A stretch of 64,000 bases of DNA from Tritonibacter litoralis. Its GTDB lineage: Bacteria; Pseudomonadota; Alphaproteobacteria; Rhodobacterales; Rhodobacteraceae. The stretch's first letter is position 1. Each line of letters begins with the position of its first letter. The DNA is taken from contig NZ_WIBF01000005.1 in assembly GCF_009496005.1 (NCBI RefSeq), forward strand, positions 124,001 to 188,000, written 5' to 3'. The translations under genes and the position numbers were made by a program. Of this stretch, positions 17,953 to 27,457 are shown one piece after another. Under the pieces are notes generated by a model. That model saw only the letters and a program-made list of their open reading frames with translations, had not been told where the DNA came from and made no database searches.

Positions 17953-19026
17953 TCAACCGACGGGGATCAGATGATTGTCCCATGCGGTTGCGCCTGTTGT
18001 AATTGGGCGCGCCTGTTCTGGGGAAAGCGATAGAACCTGGCCCAATCCGGTTGTGGCGACCCAGCCTGCTCCTGCTGTGGCCAGGCCACACACATCTGCG
18101 AGATTGTGTTCCTGCGTCATTTCAGCGCTGTGAACGTCCATGATTTGAACACGATCCCCGCGTGGGGACGACACTGCGACCGTCTCACCATCGGGGGCAA
18201 AGGCGATGGAGCCTCCATACCCGTTGAGATTTCGCAGACGCGGATCATCCTCGGCCAGCAGACGCGGTGCTGTGCCGCGCCGATGCAGCCCGACAATAGG
18301 AACCACGTCGCCCAGGTCTCCCTGCCATTGCATCGCAAACCCAACGGTTCCATCAGGCGCAAGCGCCAGGTGACGTATGGAGTTGAGACGCAGATCCGTA
18401 GGCAGCGCCACATGCTCCAGTAGGGCACCGTCAAAGCTCAGATAAGCAAGACTGGAGCGCATGGTCGGCAGGTTCAAAGGCGTGCGGCCGCTTTCGGGGT
18501 GGGTTTCGATCCCACCGTTTGCGACCACCAGATAGCCGTCCGGGTGGCGCAGGATGTCATGCGGGCCAATATCGCCCGAAGAAAAGCTGCCGATCCGGCG
18601 ATAGGTCGCGCTGTCCCAGATCCCGATCACCCCGCGGGCATTTTCATAGTCGTTTTCGGTTGTGAACAGCCGACTGCCGTCCTCGGAAAAACAGCCGTGG
18701 CCGTAAAAATGCAAGCCCTCGGGCGGGGTGATGCGGGCGATCTGGCGGCCTGTGCGACAGTCCAGAACATCCGCAAACCGGCCGGGGCGGCGGGCAAAGG
18801 CGATGACCTCTGGGCGGAGCGGATGCGCGCTGGCGGCGTGGCCGCGCCCTGGCAACGGATGGCGGAACAGAACCTCGCCGCTGCGCGACAGCCCCGCCAG
18901 AATGTATTGGCCGTTTGGCTCCAAGCCTGCGGTCACAAAATCGGGCAGGCCCACATCCGCCCAACTGGCCCGAGGGGTTAGGCCTGCGGCCATCAGACCG
19001 CCCAAGAAACCGCGTCGTGTGGTCAT
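17953..19026 (-). CDS. DUF1513 periplasmic protein (predicted Tat substrate)
   Basis: A 357-residue DUF1513 protein. The N-terminus TTRRGFLGGLMAAGLTP has twin arginines and a short hydrophobic stretch, as in Tat signal peptides. The rest has WD40/YVTN-like repeating strands (GHGCFSEDGSRLFTTEND, RHLALAPDGTVGFAMQ, GGSIAFAPDGETVAVSS) and is probably a beta-propeller. The enzymatic function is not established. It is the last gene of the hemP-imelysin-DHOR-imelysin set, a context suggesting a periplasmic iron-acquisition role. The ATG at 19026 directly follows the previous stop at 19028. Confidence 0.85.
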   Translation of the reverse strand: MTTRRGFLGGLMAAGLTPRASWADVGLPDFVTAGLEPNGQYILAGLSRSGEVLFRHPLPGRGHAASAHPLRPEVIAFARRPGRFADVLDCRTGRQIARITPPEGLHFYGHGCFSEDGSRLFTTENDYENARGVIGIWDSATYRRIGSFSSGDIGPHDILRHPDGYLVVANGGIETHPESGRTPLNLPTMRSSLAYLSFDGALLEHVALPTDLRLNSIRHLALAPDGTVGFAMQWQGDLGDVVPIVGLHRRGTAPRLLAEDDPRLRNLNGYGGSIAFAPDGETVAVSSPRGDRVQIMDVHSAEMTQEHNLADVCGLATAGAGWVATTGLGQVLSLSPEQARPITTGATAWDNHLIPVG

Positions 19027-19027
19027 A

Positions 19028-20053
19028 TCAGTCTCCGTCCAATGCGTTGAAACCGGCGGCGACGCCCAAACGGGGGCCAAGCTCGGCCGCGACCAACGCG
19101 CGAATATCCGCAACCTCTTGTTTCAGCGCTTCGACCCGGAACCGGCTGGCGGGGTCTGAAACCCCGGCAAACTGTGGATCTTCCAACGCCTTGGCGCGGC
19201 GCAGAGCTTTGTCAAACGCCCGAGTCAACTTGTCCTGAAGGTTTGGGGCACCAACGGCCAAAGACTGGGCGAGCGGCTTTAGGGCCTCCAACGATAGGGT
19301 CAGATGGCGCAGAGAACGGGCAGATCGCCAGGCTTCGGCCCGACGGGGGCGGGGTTTGTCAAAGCTGCCCAGCGGTCGGCCAAGGCGCAGGTCCTCATCC
19401 ACTTGCAAGCCGGTGGTCAGGGTTTTGAACAGCTCTTGGCGCACTTCGTCCTGGCTTTGATAACGGGCCGAGGGCGGGGAAAGCTGTTCTGCAAAACCCG
19501 TGCTCCAATCCGCGTCAATTGCTGTGGCCGTGGCTGCAATATCGGTGGTCATTGCGCCAACCAAAGCGCAGCGATAACTGGCAGAGCCAAGGGTCTGGGC
19601 TTGGGTGTCAAACATCAGATAGTCCAGCGCATAGAAACCTTTGCCAGCGATAGAGAATTGCGCGAACTCATCCGCGGCCAAAATGCCGGTATCCTCGCTG
19701 CGCAACAGCGCCCCAACGGTTTTGCCGATCTTGCCGCGGTTGTCGGGCCAGAAGGACAGCGAGAAGGCACGGGAGTCCGTCTCGGTCGGGCCAAAGCGCC
19801 AGATGCTCGCGGTGATCCAGGCGTCAAAGGCGCGCCCATAGGCTTCGGCCAGAGCCGTGTCAGAGGCGGTGGCGTCATGGCAGCTTGTGGCTGCAACATC
19901 TGCCAGGGCTGCGGTCTCATGGGCCAGCGTATCAAAGGCCGGTTGGATCAGATCGGCGACAATGGGCTGTGTCAGATCATCTGCAGCATGGGCCGACGAC
20001 AGGCCGACAGCAGCCAGTCCAACAGAGATCACACAGGAGTAGGTCAAACGCAT
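19028..20053 (-). CDS. Imelysin-family protein with degenerate GxHxxE motif
   Basis: A 341-residue imelysin (peptidase M75 fold) with a signal peptide ending SSAHA. The central segment aligns with the imelysin GxHxxE site but reads GFYALD, so the candidate iron-binding His and Glu are missing. Proteolysis is not expected. It sits 2-3 bases from its neighbours in the iron-linked operon. It may be a scaffold or haem-protein partner rather than an iron binder. Confidence 0.82.
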   Translation of the reverse strand: MRLTYSCVISVGLAAVGLSSAHAADDLTQPIVADLIQPAFDTLAHETAALADVAATSCHDATASDTALAEAYGRAFDAWITASIWRFGPTETDSRAFSLSFWPDNRGKIGKTVGALLRSEDTGILAADEFAQFSIAGKGFYALDYLMFDTQAQTLGSASYRCALVGAMTTDIAATATAIDADWSTGFAEQLSPPSARYQSQDEVRQELFKTLTTGLQVDEDLRLGRPLGSFDKPRPRRAEAWRSARSLRHLTLSLEALKPLAQSLAVGAPNLQDKLTRAFDKALRRAKALEDPQFAGVSDPASRFRVEALKQEVADIRALVAAELGPRLGVAAGFNALDGD

Positions 20054-20056
20054 GGG

Positions 20057-21601
20057 TTACAGGCTTTCGATAAAGGCGATCAGATCCGCGCGTTCGTCTG
20101 CTGTCATCTCGGTCACTTTGGTTTTGGCAGTCTCTGCCTCGCCGCCGTGCCACAGGATGGCCTCAAGCAGGGTGCGGGCGCGCCCGTCGTGGAGGAAGCC
20201 GGCTTGCGGTGAGACTTGCTGTGTCAATCCGATGCCCCAGAGGGGCGGTGTGCGCCATTCTTCACCGGTGGCGCGGGCTTCGGGGCGGTTGTCGGCCAGA
20301 CCCTCGCCCATGTCATGCAGCAACATATCGCTGTAGGGCCAGATCAGCTGGAAGCTTTGTTCATCGCGATCCTCCAGCCGGTGGGTCACAAACTTAGGCG
20401 TATGGCAGCTGATGCAGCCTGTGTCGTAAAACAGCTCTTTGCCGCGCAGAACGGCGGGGTCGGACATGTTGCGCCGGGCGGGCACCGCCAGGTTGCGGCT
20501 GTAAAAGGTGACCAGATCCATATTCGGCTGATCGATTTCGGTCCCGCGGACCTCATCATTGCCATGGGGCGCGGCGCGGCAATCGGTTTGCGCTTCGGTG
20601 CACTCGCCCCAATGGGCAGGGAACAAAGGTGTTGAAATGCCGATATCACCTGAAAAAGCGCCGGCAGATTGTTCGTGGACCGTGGGGCTGCCGGCTTTGA
20701 GGCCAAAGCGGCCCAGCAGGATGGTTTGATACTCCTGTGACCAGACCATGTTCGCCCGGCCAGAGATCCCATCGCCATCGACGTCCGCGTCATCCGCACC
20801 CGCCAGAATATCTGCCGCCGGGATCGCCTCCAGCAGGCCAAGGCCGATCATCGAAGGGGCGACGCGGGGCGAAAACATGGCGTCCGCCTGCATGGGGCCA
20901 TAACCCAGATCAAGCGCCTGATAGGTGGGGTTGCGCAGGGTCACAACGGTGCCATCGGCGAGCGTGACGGGCAGATCCTCATATGTGGCGGCCAGACGGT
21001 ATTCCGGGTTTATGCCGGGTGGGGAGAAATCCTGTAATTGGCGGCCATAGGTCGGCTCGGGCGCGTCGCCAATATAGTCATGGATGGCTTGCAGGTGTTC
21101 GGGCACCGGACCGGGCACCGAGACGCGCAGGAACATGGACACGGCTGCATCCGCCAGATCCTGTGGCGGGTGTCCGCGCCCATCCTTCAGGTGGCAACGC
21201 TGACAAGAGCGGGCGTTGTGCAAGGGGCCAAGACCGTCAGAGGCTTTGGTCGAGGCGGGTGCAAACACCCAGATCTTTTCAAACAGGGCATTGCCAAGTT
21301 TGAATTCCAGCTCTTCCTCAAACGACAGGTTGGCGCTGTGCTGTGAGAACGCGTCCCGGTCGGTGCGTGCCCGCGTTGTGGCGGCGCCTGCGGGATGGGC
21401 TTCAAACGCTTCGGGTGCATCAAACGTCGTTGCAGGCTGGGTTACCGTGTCGATCTTGGCACGGTCTTCATCGGTGCGGGGGATGAGGTTCAGGTGCGGA
21501 TCTGTGGCCACGCTTGTGGGCCAATCAGAGGCCGCGACGGTGGTCGCCATCAATATGGCAAGGACGGAAAACGCCGAAGCGCGGGTGGTTTGGGTAAACA
21601 T
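20057..21601 (-). CDS. Di-heme oxidoreductase (DHOR/DUF1111 family)
   Basis: A 514-residue secreted c-type cytochrome of the DHOR (formerly thiol oxidoreductase) family. A signal peptide covers about residues 1-24. Two CxxCH haem sites are visible: CQRCH (133-137) and CISCH (396-400). A conserved C-terminal GFLHDGRARTLLEAILWHGGEA follows. The family is related to MauG/cytochrome c peroxidase and is frequently encoded with imelysins. A redox role in periplasmic iron handling is inferred from context. The ATG at 21601 fits the signal peptide better than the upstream ATG at 21640. Confidence 0.88.
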   Translation of the reverse strand: MFTQTTRASAFSVLAILMATTVAASDWPTSVATDPHLNLIPRTDEDRAKIDTVTQPATTFDAPEAFEAHPAGAATTRARTDRDAFSQHSANLSFEEELEFKLGNALFEKIWVFAPASTKASDGLGPLHNARSCQRCHLKDGRGHPPQDLADAAVSMFLRVSVPGPVPEHLQAIHDYIGDAPEPTYGRQLQDFSPPGINPEYRLAATYEDLPVTLADGTVVTLRNPTYQALDLGYGPMQADAMFSPRVAPSMIGLGLLEAIPAADILAGADDADVDGDGISGRANMVWSQEYQTILLGRFGLKAGSPTVHEQSAGAFSGDIGISTPLFPAHWGECTEAQTDCRAAPHGNDEVRGTEIDQPNMDLVTFYSRNLAVPARRNMSDPAVLRGKELFYDTGCISCHTPKFVTHRLEDRDEQSFQLIWPYSDMLLHDMGEGLADNRPEARATGEEWRTPPLWGIGLTQQVSPQAGFLHDGRARTLLEAILWHGGEAETAKTKVTEMTADERADLIAFIESL

Positions 21602-21674
21602 GCCTGAACCAAATCGTGGGAGGAGAAATACGTGGTGCAACCCCGGGCCAGGGAATGGCCCGGGGCGTGTGTTA

Positions 21675-22943
21675 TTATTGGAAGACGGCTGTGGGGTTGT
21701 CCAGCGAGTCAGAGCCTTCGAACGCGATGCTGTCCAGTTTCAGTGCTGTAACAGCCCGTTCAAAAGAGCGGGTCTGGTCGATCAGACCGGTCACACCGCC
21801 CATGATCAGCGCTTCGCCTTTGGCATCGCCGGACGCCAGCATCTGGTCATAGGAATACCCTGCCTCGGCCGCCAGTTTGATCCGACCCAGGGCCATCATG
21901 GTGGTCGACAGTTTGGTCAGGATCTCAGCATCCAGCGCAGCGTCGGTTTCTGCAACCAGTTCTGACAGGGACGGACCGGAGACCAGGGATCCATCAACGC
22001 GCACATATTGACCCAGATAGACGTTCTGCACACCCAGCCCGTCGTAGTAATGGCTGTTGTGCGTGTTGTCCGAGAAGCAGTCATGCTCTTCTTCGGGGTC
22101 GTTCAGCATCACGCCAAGGCGCATCCGTTCGCCTGCTTGCTCACCGTAGGACAGCGACCCCATGCCGGTCAGCATGGTGGAAATGCCTGCGGTTACGTCC
22201 TCAAACAATGCGGTGCGACCGGCACCGGTGTCGGCCCATTGAGCGGTCATCCATTCCAGATCGCTCACCAGCAGATCCGTGGCCGCCTGCAGGTATTCGC
22301 CACGACGGTCACAATTGCCGCCGGTGCACGCGTCGCCCGAGGCAAAATCGGTCCATGGACGGTCGCCCGCGCCATGGTCGGTGCCTTTCAGATCCTGACC
22401 CCAAAGCAGGAATTCGATGGCATGATAGCCGGTGGCAACATTGGCCTCGATCCCGTCAGCCTCATGCAGGGTGCCTTCCAGCAGCGTCGGGGTGATTTTG
22501 GCGGCATCAATGGTTTTGCCGGACAGGTCAAAGCTGGGGTTGGCAACAACGTTCAACGCAGCCAGGCCGTTTTCATCGCTGGGGCCACCATAAGAGGCGT
22601 CGACATAGTCGATCAGACCTTCGTCCAGCGGCCATGCGTTCACTTTGCCTTCCCAATCATCCACAATCGCATTGCCAAAGCGGAACACTTCGGATTGCTG
22701 ATAGGGGACGCGGGCCGCCAGCCATGCCGCGCGCGCAGCCTGCAGGTTTTCGGCTGAGGGGGCGTCCAGCAGGGCGTCAACCGCGCCTTTCAGGGTCTTG
22801 GCGGTGATCAGGCTGTCTTCGTAGGTGGCCAGAGCAATATCGGCGTAATTGGTCAGGACCGCTTCTTTTTCCACGGCAAACGCCGCTGTGGCAGAAAGGG
22901 TCATCGCGGACACGGCCGTGGTGCGCAGAATTTTGGAGATCAT
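21675..22943 (-). CDS. Imelysin-family iron-regulated protein (IrpA-like)
   Basis: A 422-residue periplasmic protein with a clear signal peptide (cleavage near residue 23) and the imelysin GxHxxE motif intact as GYHAIE (172-177), followed by FLLWGQD. Relatives such as IrpA and the EfeO M75 domain are induced by iron starvation and bind iron. A short cysteine pair (ACTGGNC) lies about 45 residues later. It is the first large gene after hemP, and its 73-base gap to the DHOR gene shows no strong terminator. Confidence 0.88.
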   Translation of the reverse strand: MISKILRTTAVSAMTLSATAAFAVEKEAVLTNYADIALATYEDSLITAKTLKGAVDALLDAPSAENLQAARAAWLAARVPYQQSEVFRFGNAIVDDWEGKVNAWPLDEGLIDYVDASYGGPSDENGLAALNVVANPSFDLSGKTIDAAKITPTLLEGTLHEADGIEANVATGYHAIEFLLWGQDLKGTDHGAGDRPWTDFASGDACTGGNCDRRGEYLQAATDLLVSDLEWMTAQWADTGAGRTALFEDVTAGISTMLTGMGSLSYGEQAGERMRLGVMLNDPEEEHDCFSDNTHNSHYYDGLGVQNVYLGQYVRVDGSLVSGPSLSELVAETDAALDAEILTKLSTTMMALGRIKLAAEAGYSYDQMLASGDAKGEALIMGGVTGLIDQTRSFERAVTALKLDSIAFEGSDSLDNPTAVFQ

Positions 22944-22998
22944 GGTGTGCTCATCGCTTGCGTTAAAAGGGCGCCACGGGGGCGCCTTGTAAATCGAA

Positions 22999-23027
22999 AG
23001 CCCGGCCCAGACTAGGACGGCCGGGCT
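22999..23027 (-). terminator. Hairpin downstream of hemP
   Basis: On the minus strand AGCCCGGCC (arm 23027-23019) pairs with GGCCGGGCT (23007-22999), followed by TTCGATTT. It lies between hemP and the imelysin gene and could reduce readthrough from the short hemP transcript. Confidence 0.6.
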
Positions 23028-23031
23028 GGCT

Positions 23032-23226
23032 TTATTTTGTCAGGATCAGTTTTCCAGCGCGGGTGATCCGCAGGCTGTAGACCTGGCCGTTCAAAAGAAT
23101 ACGGGCCTGGTTGCCACCTTTGGTCAAATCCTCGGCATAGAAGGTGGGGAAAACTTCAGTTGCAGTGGTCAATTCATTTGTGTCGATCTGTTTCATCTCA
23201 TCTACCCAACGCTGTTTTGAGGTCAT
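23032..23226 (-). CDS. hemP: Hemin uptake protein HemP
   Basis: A 64-residue protein ending in the HemP signature QARILLNGQVYSLRITRAGKLILTK-type segment (residues 40-64). HemP proteins are small, iron-regulated and often head haem-uptake loci; in some bacteria they activate the haem receptor gene. A GAGGGA site lies 8 bases before the chosen ATG. An internal ATG (23196) would give a more typical length. It leads the imelysin/DHOR operon and has paired operator-like sequences upstream. Confidence 0.88.
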   Translation of the reverse strand: MTSKQRWVDEMKQIDTNELTTATEVFPTFYAEDLTKGGNQARILLNGQVYSLRITRAGKLILTK

Positions 23227-23294
23227 GACTGTCCCTCGTTAATCTCCTGACATCGGGCTGACCTGACTCGGCAGGTTGGCTGGATAGGTGTTTT

Positions 23295-23338
23295 CTGACT
23301 TGTTTAGTCGGATATGTCAATCTGAGTTTTTTAGTCGG
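23295..23338 (-). promoter_or_regulatory. Paired inverted-repeat sites upstream of hemP
   Basis: Two similar sites, GACT-TGTTT-AGTC (23297-23309) and GAGT-TTTTT-AGTC (23324-23336), both followed by GG, lie 27 bp apart. Between them, on the minus strand, is a TTGACA -35-like hexamer (23320-23315). The arrangement suggests a promoter straddled by repressor sites, as expected for iron control by an alphaproteobacterial regulator such as RirA or Irr. The regulator's identity is not shown. Confidence 0.55.
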
Positions 23339-23353
23339 TTATAAAATTGGTCA

Positions 23354-23380
23354 CAAAAAAACGCACCCCGCAGGGTGCGT
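23354..23380 (-). terminator. Rho-independent terminator of metG
   Basis: On the minus strand ACGCACCC-TGCG-GGGTGCGT (23380-23361) is followed by a run of T (23360-23355). It lies 28 bases past the metG stop. Confidence 0.85.
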
Positions 23381-23408
23381 CCTTGATTTGGATCAAAAAA
23401 ATGGCGGT

Positions 23409-25127
23409 TTAGGCGCGGGTGCCCGAAAATTTCTCTTGCCACTCTTCGCGCTGCTCGTCGGCGATTTTGGCAAAGAGCACATCCGGGACCGTAAAGGCGT
23501 GGCCCGCGGGCAGGGCGGCCAGGAAAGCGTCCACATCTGTCGGCCAGTTACGGTCTTCTGTACCCAGGGCCTCCAGCATCTTGTCCGCTGTATCCGGGAT
23601 AAACGGCGCGCTGAGGACCGCATAAAGACGGATCAGGTTCAGGCCCAGTCGCACCTGTGCGGCGGCTTTCTCGGGCTCGGTTTTGAAGGTCGACCAGGGG
23701 GCTGCGGATTGCAGGTATTCATTGCCCGCAACCCAAATTGCGCGCAGCTCTTGGGCAGATTTGCGCACGTCCATGGCTTCCATATGGCCTTCATAAGCGC
23801 GGATGCGCTTGGTCAGATCGGCAATCAATGTCGCTTCTTGGTCGCCGAATTCACCACCGGCGGGGACTTCCTCGCCAAATTTAGAACGGCAGAATTTGGT
23901 GATGCGGCTGACAAAATTGCCCAGAACATCCGCCAGGTCCTTGTTCACGGATTGCTGGAAGTTCTCCCAGGTGAACTCGGAATCGCTGCTTTCGGGCGCA
24001 TGGGACAAGAGCCACCAGCGCCAGTAATCCGAGGGCAACAGTTCGAGCGCTTGGTCCATAAACACGCCGCGCCCTTTGGAGGTAGAGAACTGGCCGCCGT
24101 CATAATTCAGGTAGTTGAAGGATTTGAGGTGGTCGACCATTTTCCACGGCTCGCCAGATCCCAGGATGGTGGCCGGGAAGGAGAGGGTGTGGAAGGGGAC
24201 GTTGTCTTTGCCCATGAACTGGACATAGCGCACGTCATCGGCGCCCTTGTCGGTGCGCCACCAGCGTTCCCATTCGGCGTCGTCTTTGCCGTTGGCCTCG
24301 GCCCATTCTTTGGCGCAGGCGATGTATTCGATCGGCGCGTCAAACCAGACATAAAAGACCTTGCCTTCCATACCTTCCCAAGGCGCGTAACCTTTCTTGA
24401 CCTCAATCCCCCAGTCCAGATCGCGGGTGATGCCCCGGTCCTGCAGACCGTCGCCATCATGCAACCATTTCTTGGCGATCGAGGTGGTCAGAACCGGCCA
24501 GTCCGTCTTGCTGTCGATCCAGGCATCCAGTTGGTCGCGCATCTGGGATTGACGCAGGAACAGGTGCTTGGTCTCGCGCACTTCCAGATCGGTAGAGCCG
24601 GAGATGGCCGAACGCGGATTGATCAGATCGGTGGGGTCCAGCTGTTTGGTGCATTCCTCGCACTGGTCGCCACGCGCATGTTCATAGCCACAGTTGGGGC
24701 AGGTGCCTTCGACATAGCGGTCGGGCAGGAAGCGGCCATCAGCGTGCGAATAGACCTGACGATCCGCAACCTCGGTAATCAAACCAGCCTCGGCCAGTTT
24801 CCCCGCAAAATGCTGTGTCAGCTTGTGGTTGGCCTCGCTGGAGGAGCGGCCAAAGTGGTCAAAGGACAGGCCAAAGCCACGCGCAATTTTGGCCTGAACC
24901 TCATGCATCTCGGCGCAATAGTCCGCAACAGGCTTGCCTGCTTTGGCCGCCGCCAGTTCCGCCGGCGTGCCATGTTCATCCGTGGCGCACAGAAACATAA
25001 CCTCATTGCCGATACCACGTTGGAAACGGGCGAACAGATCAGCGGGCAGCTGGCTGCCAACCAGATTGCCCAGGTGCTTGATCCCATTGATGTAGGGCAG
25101 TGCCGAGGTGATGAGAATACGTGCCAT
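23409..25127 (-). CDS. metG: Methionyl-tRNA synthetase
   Basis: A 572-residue class I aminoacyl-tRNA synthetase charging tRNA-Met. The HIGH-like site is HLGN (18-21) in [15 protein letters not shown] zinc knuckle region [17 protein letters not shown] is present and the KMSKS-like loop reads FSTSKGRGV. The anticodon-binding helical domain completes it. There is no C-terminal EMAP-II-like dimerisation domain, giving the shorter family length. The frame extends upstream, but [15 protein letters not shown] is the expected N-terminus, so the start is placed at 25127. Confidence 0.95.
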   Translation of the reverse strand: MARILITSALPYINGIKHLGNLVGSQLPADLFARFQRGIGNEVMFLCATDEHGTPAELAAAKAGKPVADYCAEMHEVQAKIARGFGLSFDHFGRSSSEANHKLTQHFAGKLAEAGLITEVADRQVYSHADGRFLPDRYVEGTCPNCGYEHARGDQCEECTKQLDPTDLINPRSAISGSTDLEVRETKHLFLRQSQMRDQLDAWIDSKTDWPVLTTSIAKKWLHDGDGLQDRGITRDLDWGIEVKKGYAPWEGMEGKVFYVWFDAPIEYIACAKEWAEANGKDDAEWERWWRTDKGADDVRYVQFMGKDNVPFHTLSFPATILGSGEPWKMVDHLKSFNYLNYDGGQFSTSKGRGVFMDQALELLPSDYWRWWLLSHAPESSDSEFTWENFQQSVNKDLADVLGNFVSRITKFCRSKFGEEVPAGGEFGDQEATLIADLTKRIRAYEGHMEAMDVRKSAQELRAIWVAGNEYLQSAAPWSTFKTEPEKAAAQVRLGLNLIRLYAVLSAPFIPDTADKMLEALGTEDRNWPTDVDAFLAALPAGHAFTVPDVLFAKIADEQREEWQEKFSGTRA

Positions 25128-25287
25128 GCGGTCCATCCAGAATACGAAGTTGGTGCACCGTCTACAGGAAGCGCGCGACAGGGGAAAGCCCGCGCTGAGG
25201 TTTGGGATGAAACAGTGTGTGGTAAAACGGGAAGCGGCCCGGAAAATCCGAGCCGCCGTTTGAAGCTGTTTCAAATGGTGCGCGCGA

Positions 25288-25770
25288 TTACAGCTTTTCG
25301 ACTGCCGTGCTGCGGATCTTGTCCCAGTTTTCGGACGCTTTTTCGATGGTGCCGCTGCGGTCCTTGTTGAAGGCTTCAAAGATCTCGGCATTCAGGAAGA
25401 CATATAGCTTGTCATCAATCACGGCGGCGTATTCCGGGTCGCCGTCGAATTTTTTGCCGACCGAGACGCCAAAGGTGCAAAAGCCCCCGTTCTGCGGCAG
25501 GTAGGCGGCAGGGTTTGCCTCAAACTTTGCCTGGGTTTTGGCGTTTTTGAAGTAATAGGCAACGCCATCATGCACGGTGGTGTGGGCGGCTTTGCCTTCG
25601 GTTGGTTTGCCGGACTGGATAAAGGCCACCGGGTCCACGCCATGCAGGCCCAGCTGCGCCCCGGCAGCGGTCAGGCCGACCGAGGTGTTGTATTCATCCG
25701 CAGCAAACGCAGGTGCAGCCGCCAGCGCGCCAATTACGGTCAATGCGGCGATATTCAGTTTCGTGATCAT
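25288..25770 (-). CDS. Secreted YHS-domain protein
   Basis: A 160-residue protein with a signal peptide ([23 protein letters not shown], cut at about 23) and a YHS-type domain containing [35 protein letters not shown] and [13 protein letters not shown] domains are thought to bind metal. The function is unknown. It has an AAGGAAA ribosome site; the in-frame ATG at 25836 was rejected because it would bury the signal peptide. Confidence 0.85.
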   Translation of the reverse strand: MITKLNIAALTVIGALAAAPAFAADEYNTSVGLTAAGAQLGLHGVDPVAFIQSGKPTEGKAAHTTVHDGVAYYFKNAKTQAKFEANPAAYLPQNGGFCTFGVSVGKKFDGDPEYAAVIDDKLYVFLNAEIFEAFNKDRSGTIEKASENWDKIRSTAVEKL

Positions 25771-25923
25771 GTCGTTTCCTTCCAAATGTTTTGGATCTGA
25801 TTTGGCAGAAGGCTTGTCTGTGCCTTCGGTTGCCATTTGAGCGTGTTCCGAATGATCAGCAATGAATCAGGAATCCTGATGAACTGTTGGTAAAAAAGGC
25901 TGAACGATCTGCAGGTTTTCATG

Positions 25924-25949
25924 AAAAAGGCGACGGTCTCCCGTCGCCT
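25924..25949 (-). terminator. Rho-independent terminator
   Basis: On the minus strand GGCGACGG-GAGA-CCGTCGCC (25948-25929) is followed by TTTTT (25928-25924). It ends the transcript of the small membrane protein at 25976-26344. Confidence 0.88.
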
Positions 25950-25975
25950 CGTTCCGTTTTGTGCGGTGACGGATG

Positions 25976-26344
25976 TCAGACCGTTGCGCCCTCAGGCTCG
26001 GGTTTGTGCAGACCCACAACAATGGCCACCGCCAGACCGTTGACCCAATAGTAGTAGGCATCCAGCCCTTCAAAGCCAAAGACCATGGGGGCCAACAGGA
26101 AGGTTGCGCCAACCGCGCCATCAACAGCCAGATGCACCGAATAGGGCAGGACGCGGAAAATGCCGAGGTGGTGATCCGTCAGGACCGTCAGCACAAAGGC
26201 CGCGGCTCCCGTGATCACCGACAGCCACAGCGCCAGCGGGTTTGCCGCCCCAAGGCCAAGCGCAAAGGGCGCGGCCATCAGGGTCAGGGCAACGGGGTAG
26301 TCAAGGTAAGCGTGAATGCTTTTGGTTACGAATTTCAGGGACAT
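25976..26344 (-). CDS. Small four-helix membrane protein
   Basis: A 122-residue hydrophobic protein with about four predicted transmembrane segments (around 18-35, 38-58, 68-90 and 96-112). It resembles the SPW-type small membrane proteins (MSLKFVTKSIHAYLDYPVAL, LHLAVDGAVGATFLLAPMVFGF). Function unknown. It lies downstream of an AraC-type gene on the same strand and has its own terminator. Confidence 0.75.
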   Translation of the reverse strand: MSLKFVTKSIHAYLDYPVALTLMAAPFALGLGAANPLALWLSVITGAAAFVLTVLTDHHLGIFRVLPYSVHLAVDGAVGATFLLAPMVFGFEGLDAYYYWVNGLAVAIVVGLHKPEPEGATV

Positions 26345-26469
26345 GGAACCTCCTTTGAGATAAGAGCGCCGACCCCAAGTGGTCGGTGTCGATCAAAGGA
26401 TAGGTATTGCCGGGCTTTGCCCCCATGACTGCGCGTTCAGCAGCCTGTACGGATCGTTCAAACGCGGCC

Positions 26470-27420
26470 TCAGGCGCGGGCGCGGTAACTGGCGGGGCTC
26501 AGGCCCATTTCCTTTTTAAAGACGCGGCTAAAGGCGCTTTCGGAGGAATAACCGGTGCGTGCGGCCACTTCGGCGATGCTGGCTTGATGTTTGCCCAGCC
26601 ACTGACAGGCGATCTGCATCCGCCAGCTGGTCAGATATTGCATCGGCGGCATGCCCATCTTGGCATTGAATTGCACGGCAAAGCCGGTGCGTGACAGTCC
26701 CGCCTCACGCGCCAGACCTTCGACGGTCCAGTCATTGGCGGGCGCATTATGAAAGGCGGCCAGGGCGCGGGCCAGTTTGGGATCTGCAAACCCCGCAAGG
26801 CCAATGTGGTTGCTGCCTTGGGTTTCAATAAAACAGCGCAGCGCCTGGGCCAGGATCACCTCGGACAGGCGCAGGGCAATCAGGTCGCCGCCAAACTGCG
26901 ATTTGCCCGCCTCATCCCCGATCATCCTGAGCGAGGCCTCCATCCAGCGCCCGGCGGCTTCGCCATAGTTTTTGATGTGCACATATTGCGGCAGCCGGTC
27001 AAAGATCAGGTGTTGCGCATGGGCGGCAAAAGAGAAATGCCCGCAGATCAGTTGGGTGTCGCGTTGGCTCTCTTCGCTGCCATAAACCAATGTGCCCTGA
27101 CCGGTGTAGCCCGATGTCTCGAGCACGCGGTCCAGCGGCAAGGTTCGGTGGGCCTGATCGGGCCCTGAGATCAGATCATGGGCCGCGCCATGGGGAATGA
27201 TGACCAGATCTCCCTGGGCCAGATGCAATATCTCAGCGCTTTGGGGTAGGCGCACGCTGCAATCCCCGCGGTGGGCAAAATGGAACCGCGCGACATTTTC
27301 AAAGGCGGGCACAGAGACGCCCCATTTGCCGGAAAAGCTGGTGCGGAAATAGAGCGTGCCCTCGACCGAGAGCTTGGTGAAGATATCGCTGAGCGTGTCG
27401 ATCATGGTTTGTTTTTGCAT
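26470..27420 (-). CDS. AraC-family regulator with cupin N-terminus
   Basis: A 316-residue regulator. The N-terminal cupin-like sensor (about 15-180) includes FHFAHRGDCSVRL, GDLVIIPHGAAHDL and YVHIKNYG. The C-terminal AraC double helix-turn-helix (about 215-316) shows WTVEGLAREAGLSRTGFAVQF and a second motif SIAEVAARTGYSSESAFSRVFKKEMG. Such cupin_6-type AraC proteins often control nearby oxidoreductases or transporters. The closest gene on the strand is the small membrane protein 126 bases downstream. The ATG at 27420 lacks a strong ribosome site; 27405 is an alternative. Confidence 0.85.
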   Translation of the reverse strand: MQKQTMIDTLSDIFTKLSVEGTLYFRTSFSGKWGVSVPAFENVARFHFAHRGDCSVRLPQSAEILHLAQGDLVIIPHGAAHDLISGPDQAHRTLPLDRVLETSGYTGQGTLVYGSEESQRDTQLICGHFSFAAHAQHLIFDRLPQYVHIKNYGEAAGRWMEASLRMIGDEAGKSQFGGDLIALRLSEVILAQALRCFIETQGSNHIGLAGFADPKLARALAAFHNAPANDWTVEGLAREAGLSRTGFAVQFNAKMGMPPMQYLTSWRMQIACQWLGKHQASIAEVAARTGYSSESAFSRVFKKEMGLSPASYRARA

Positions 27421-27457
27421 GGGCTCATGCGCGGCGTCCAGAGGCGTGAACGATCGG

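Noticed and set aside
23388-25370. 660-codon plus-strand frame covering metG
   Set aside because: metG on the minus strand has HIGH-like, zinc and KMSKS-like motifs; the plus-strand product matches nothing and spans a terminator.
25128-25391. N-terminal extension of methionyl-tRNA synthetase
   Set aside because: In frame, but the translated extension is non-conserved, while [15 protein letters not shown] is the usual synthetase start.
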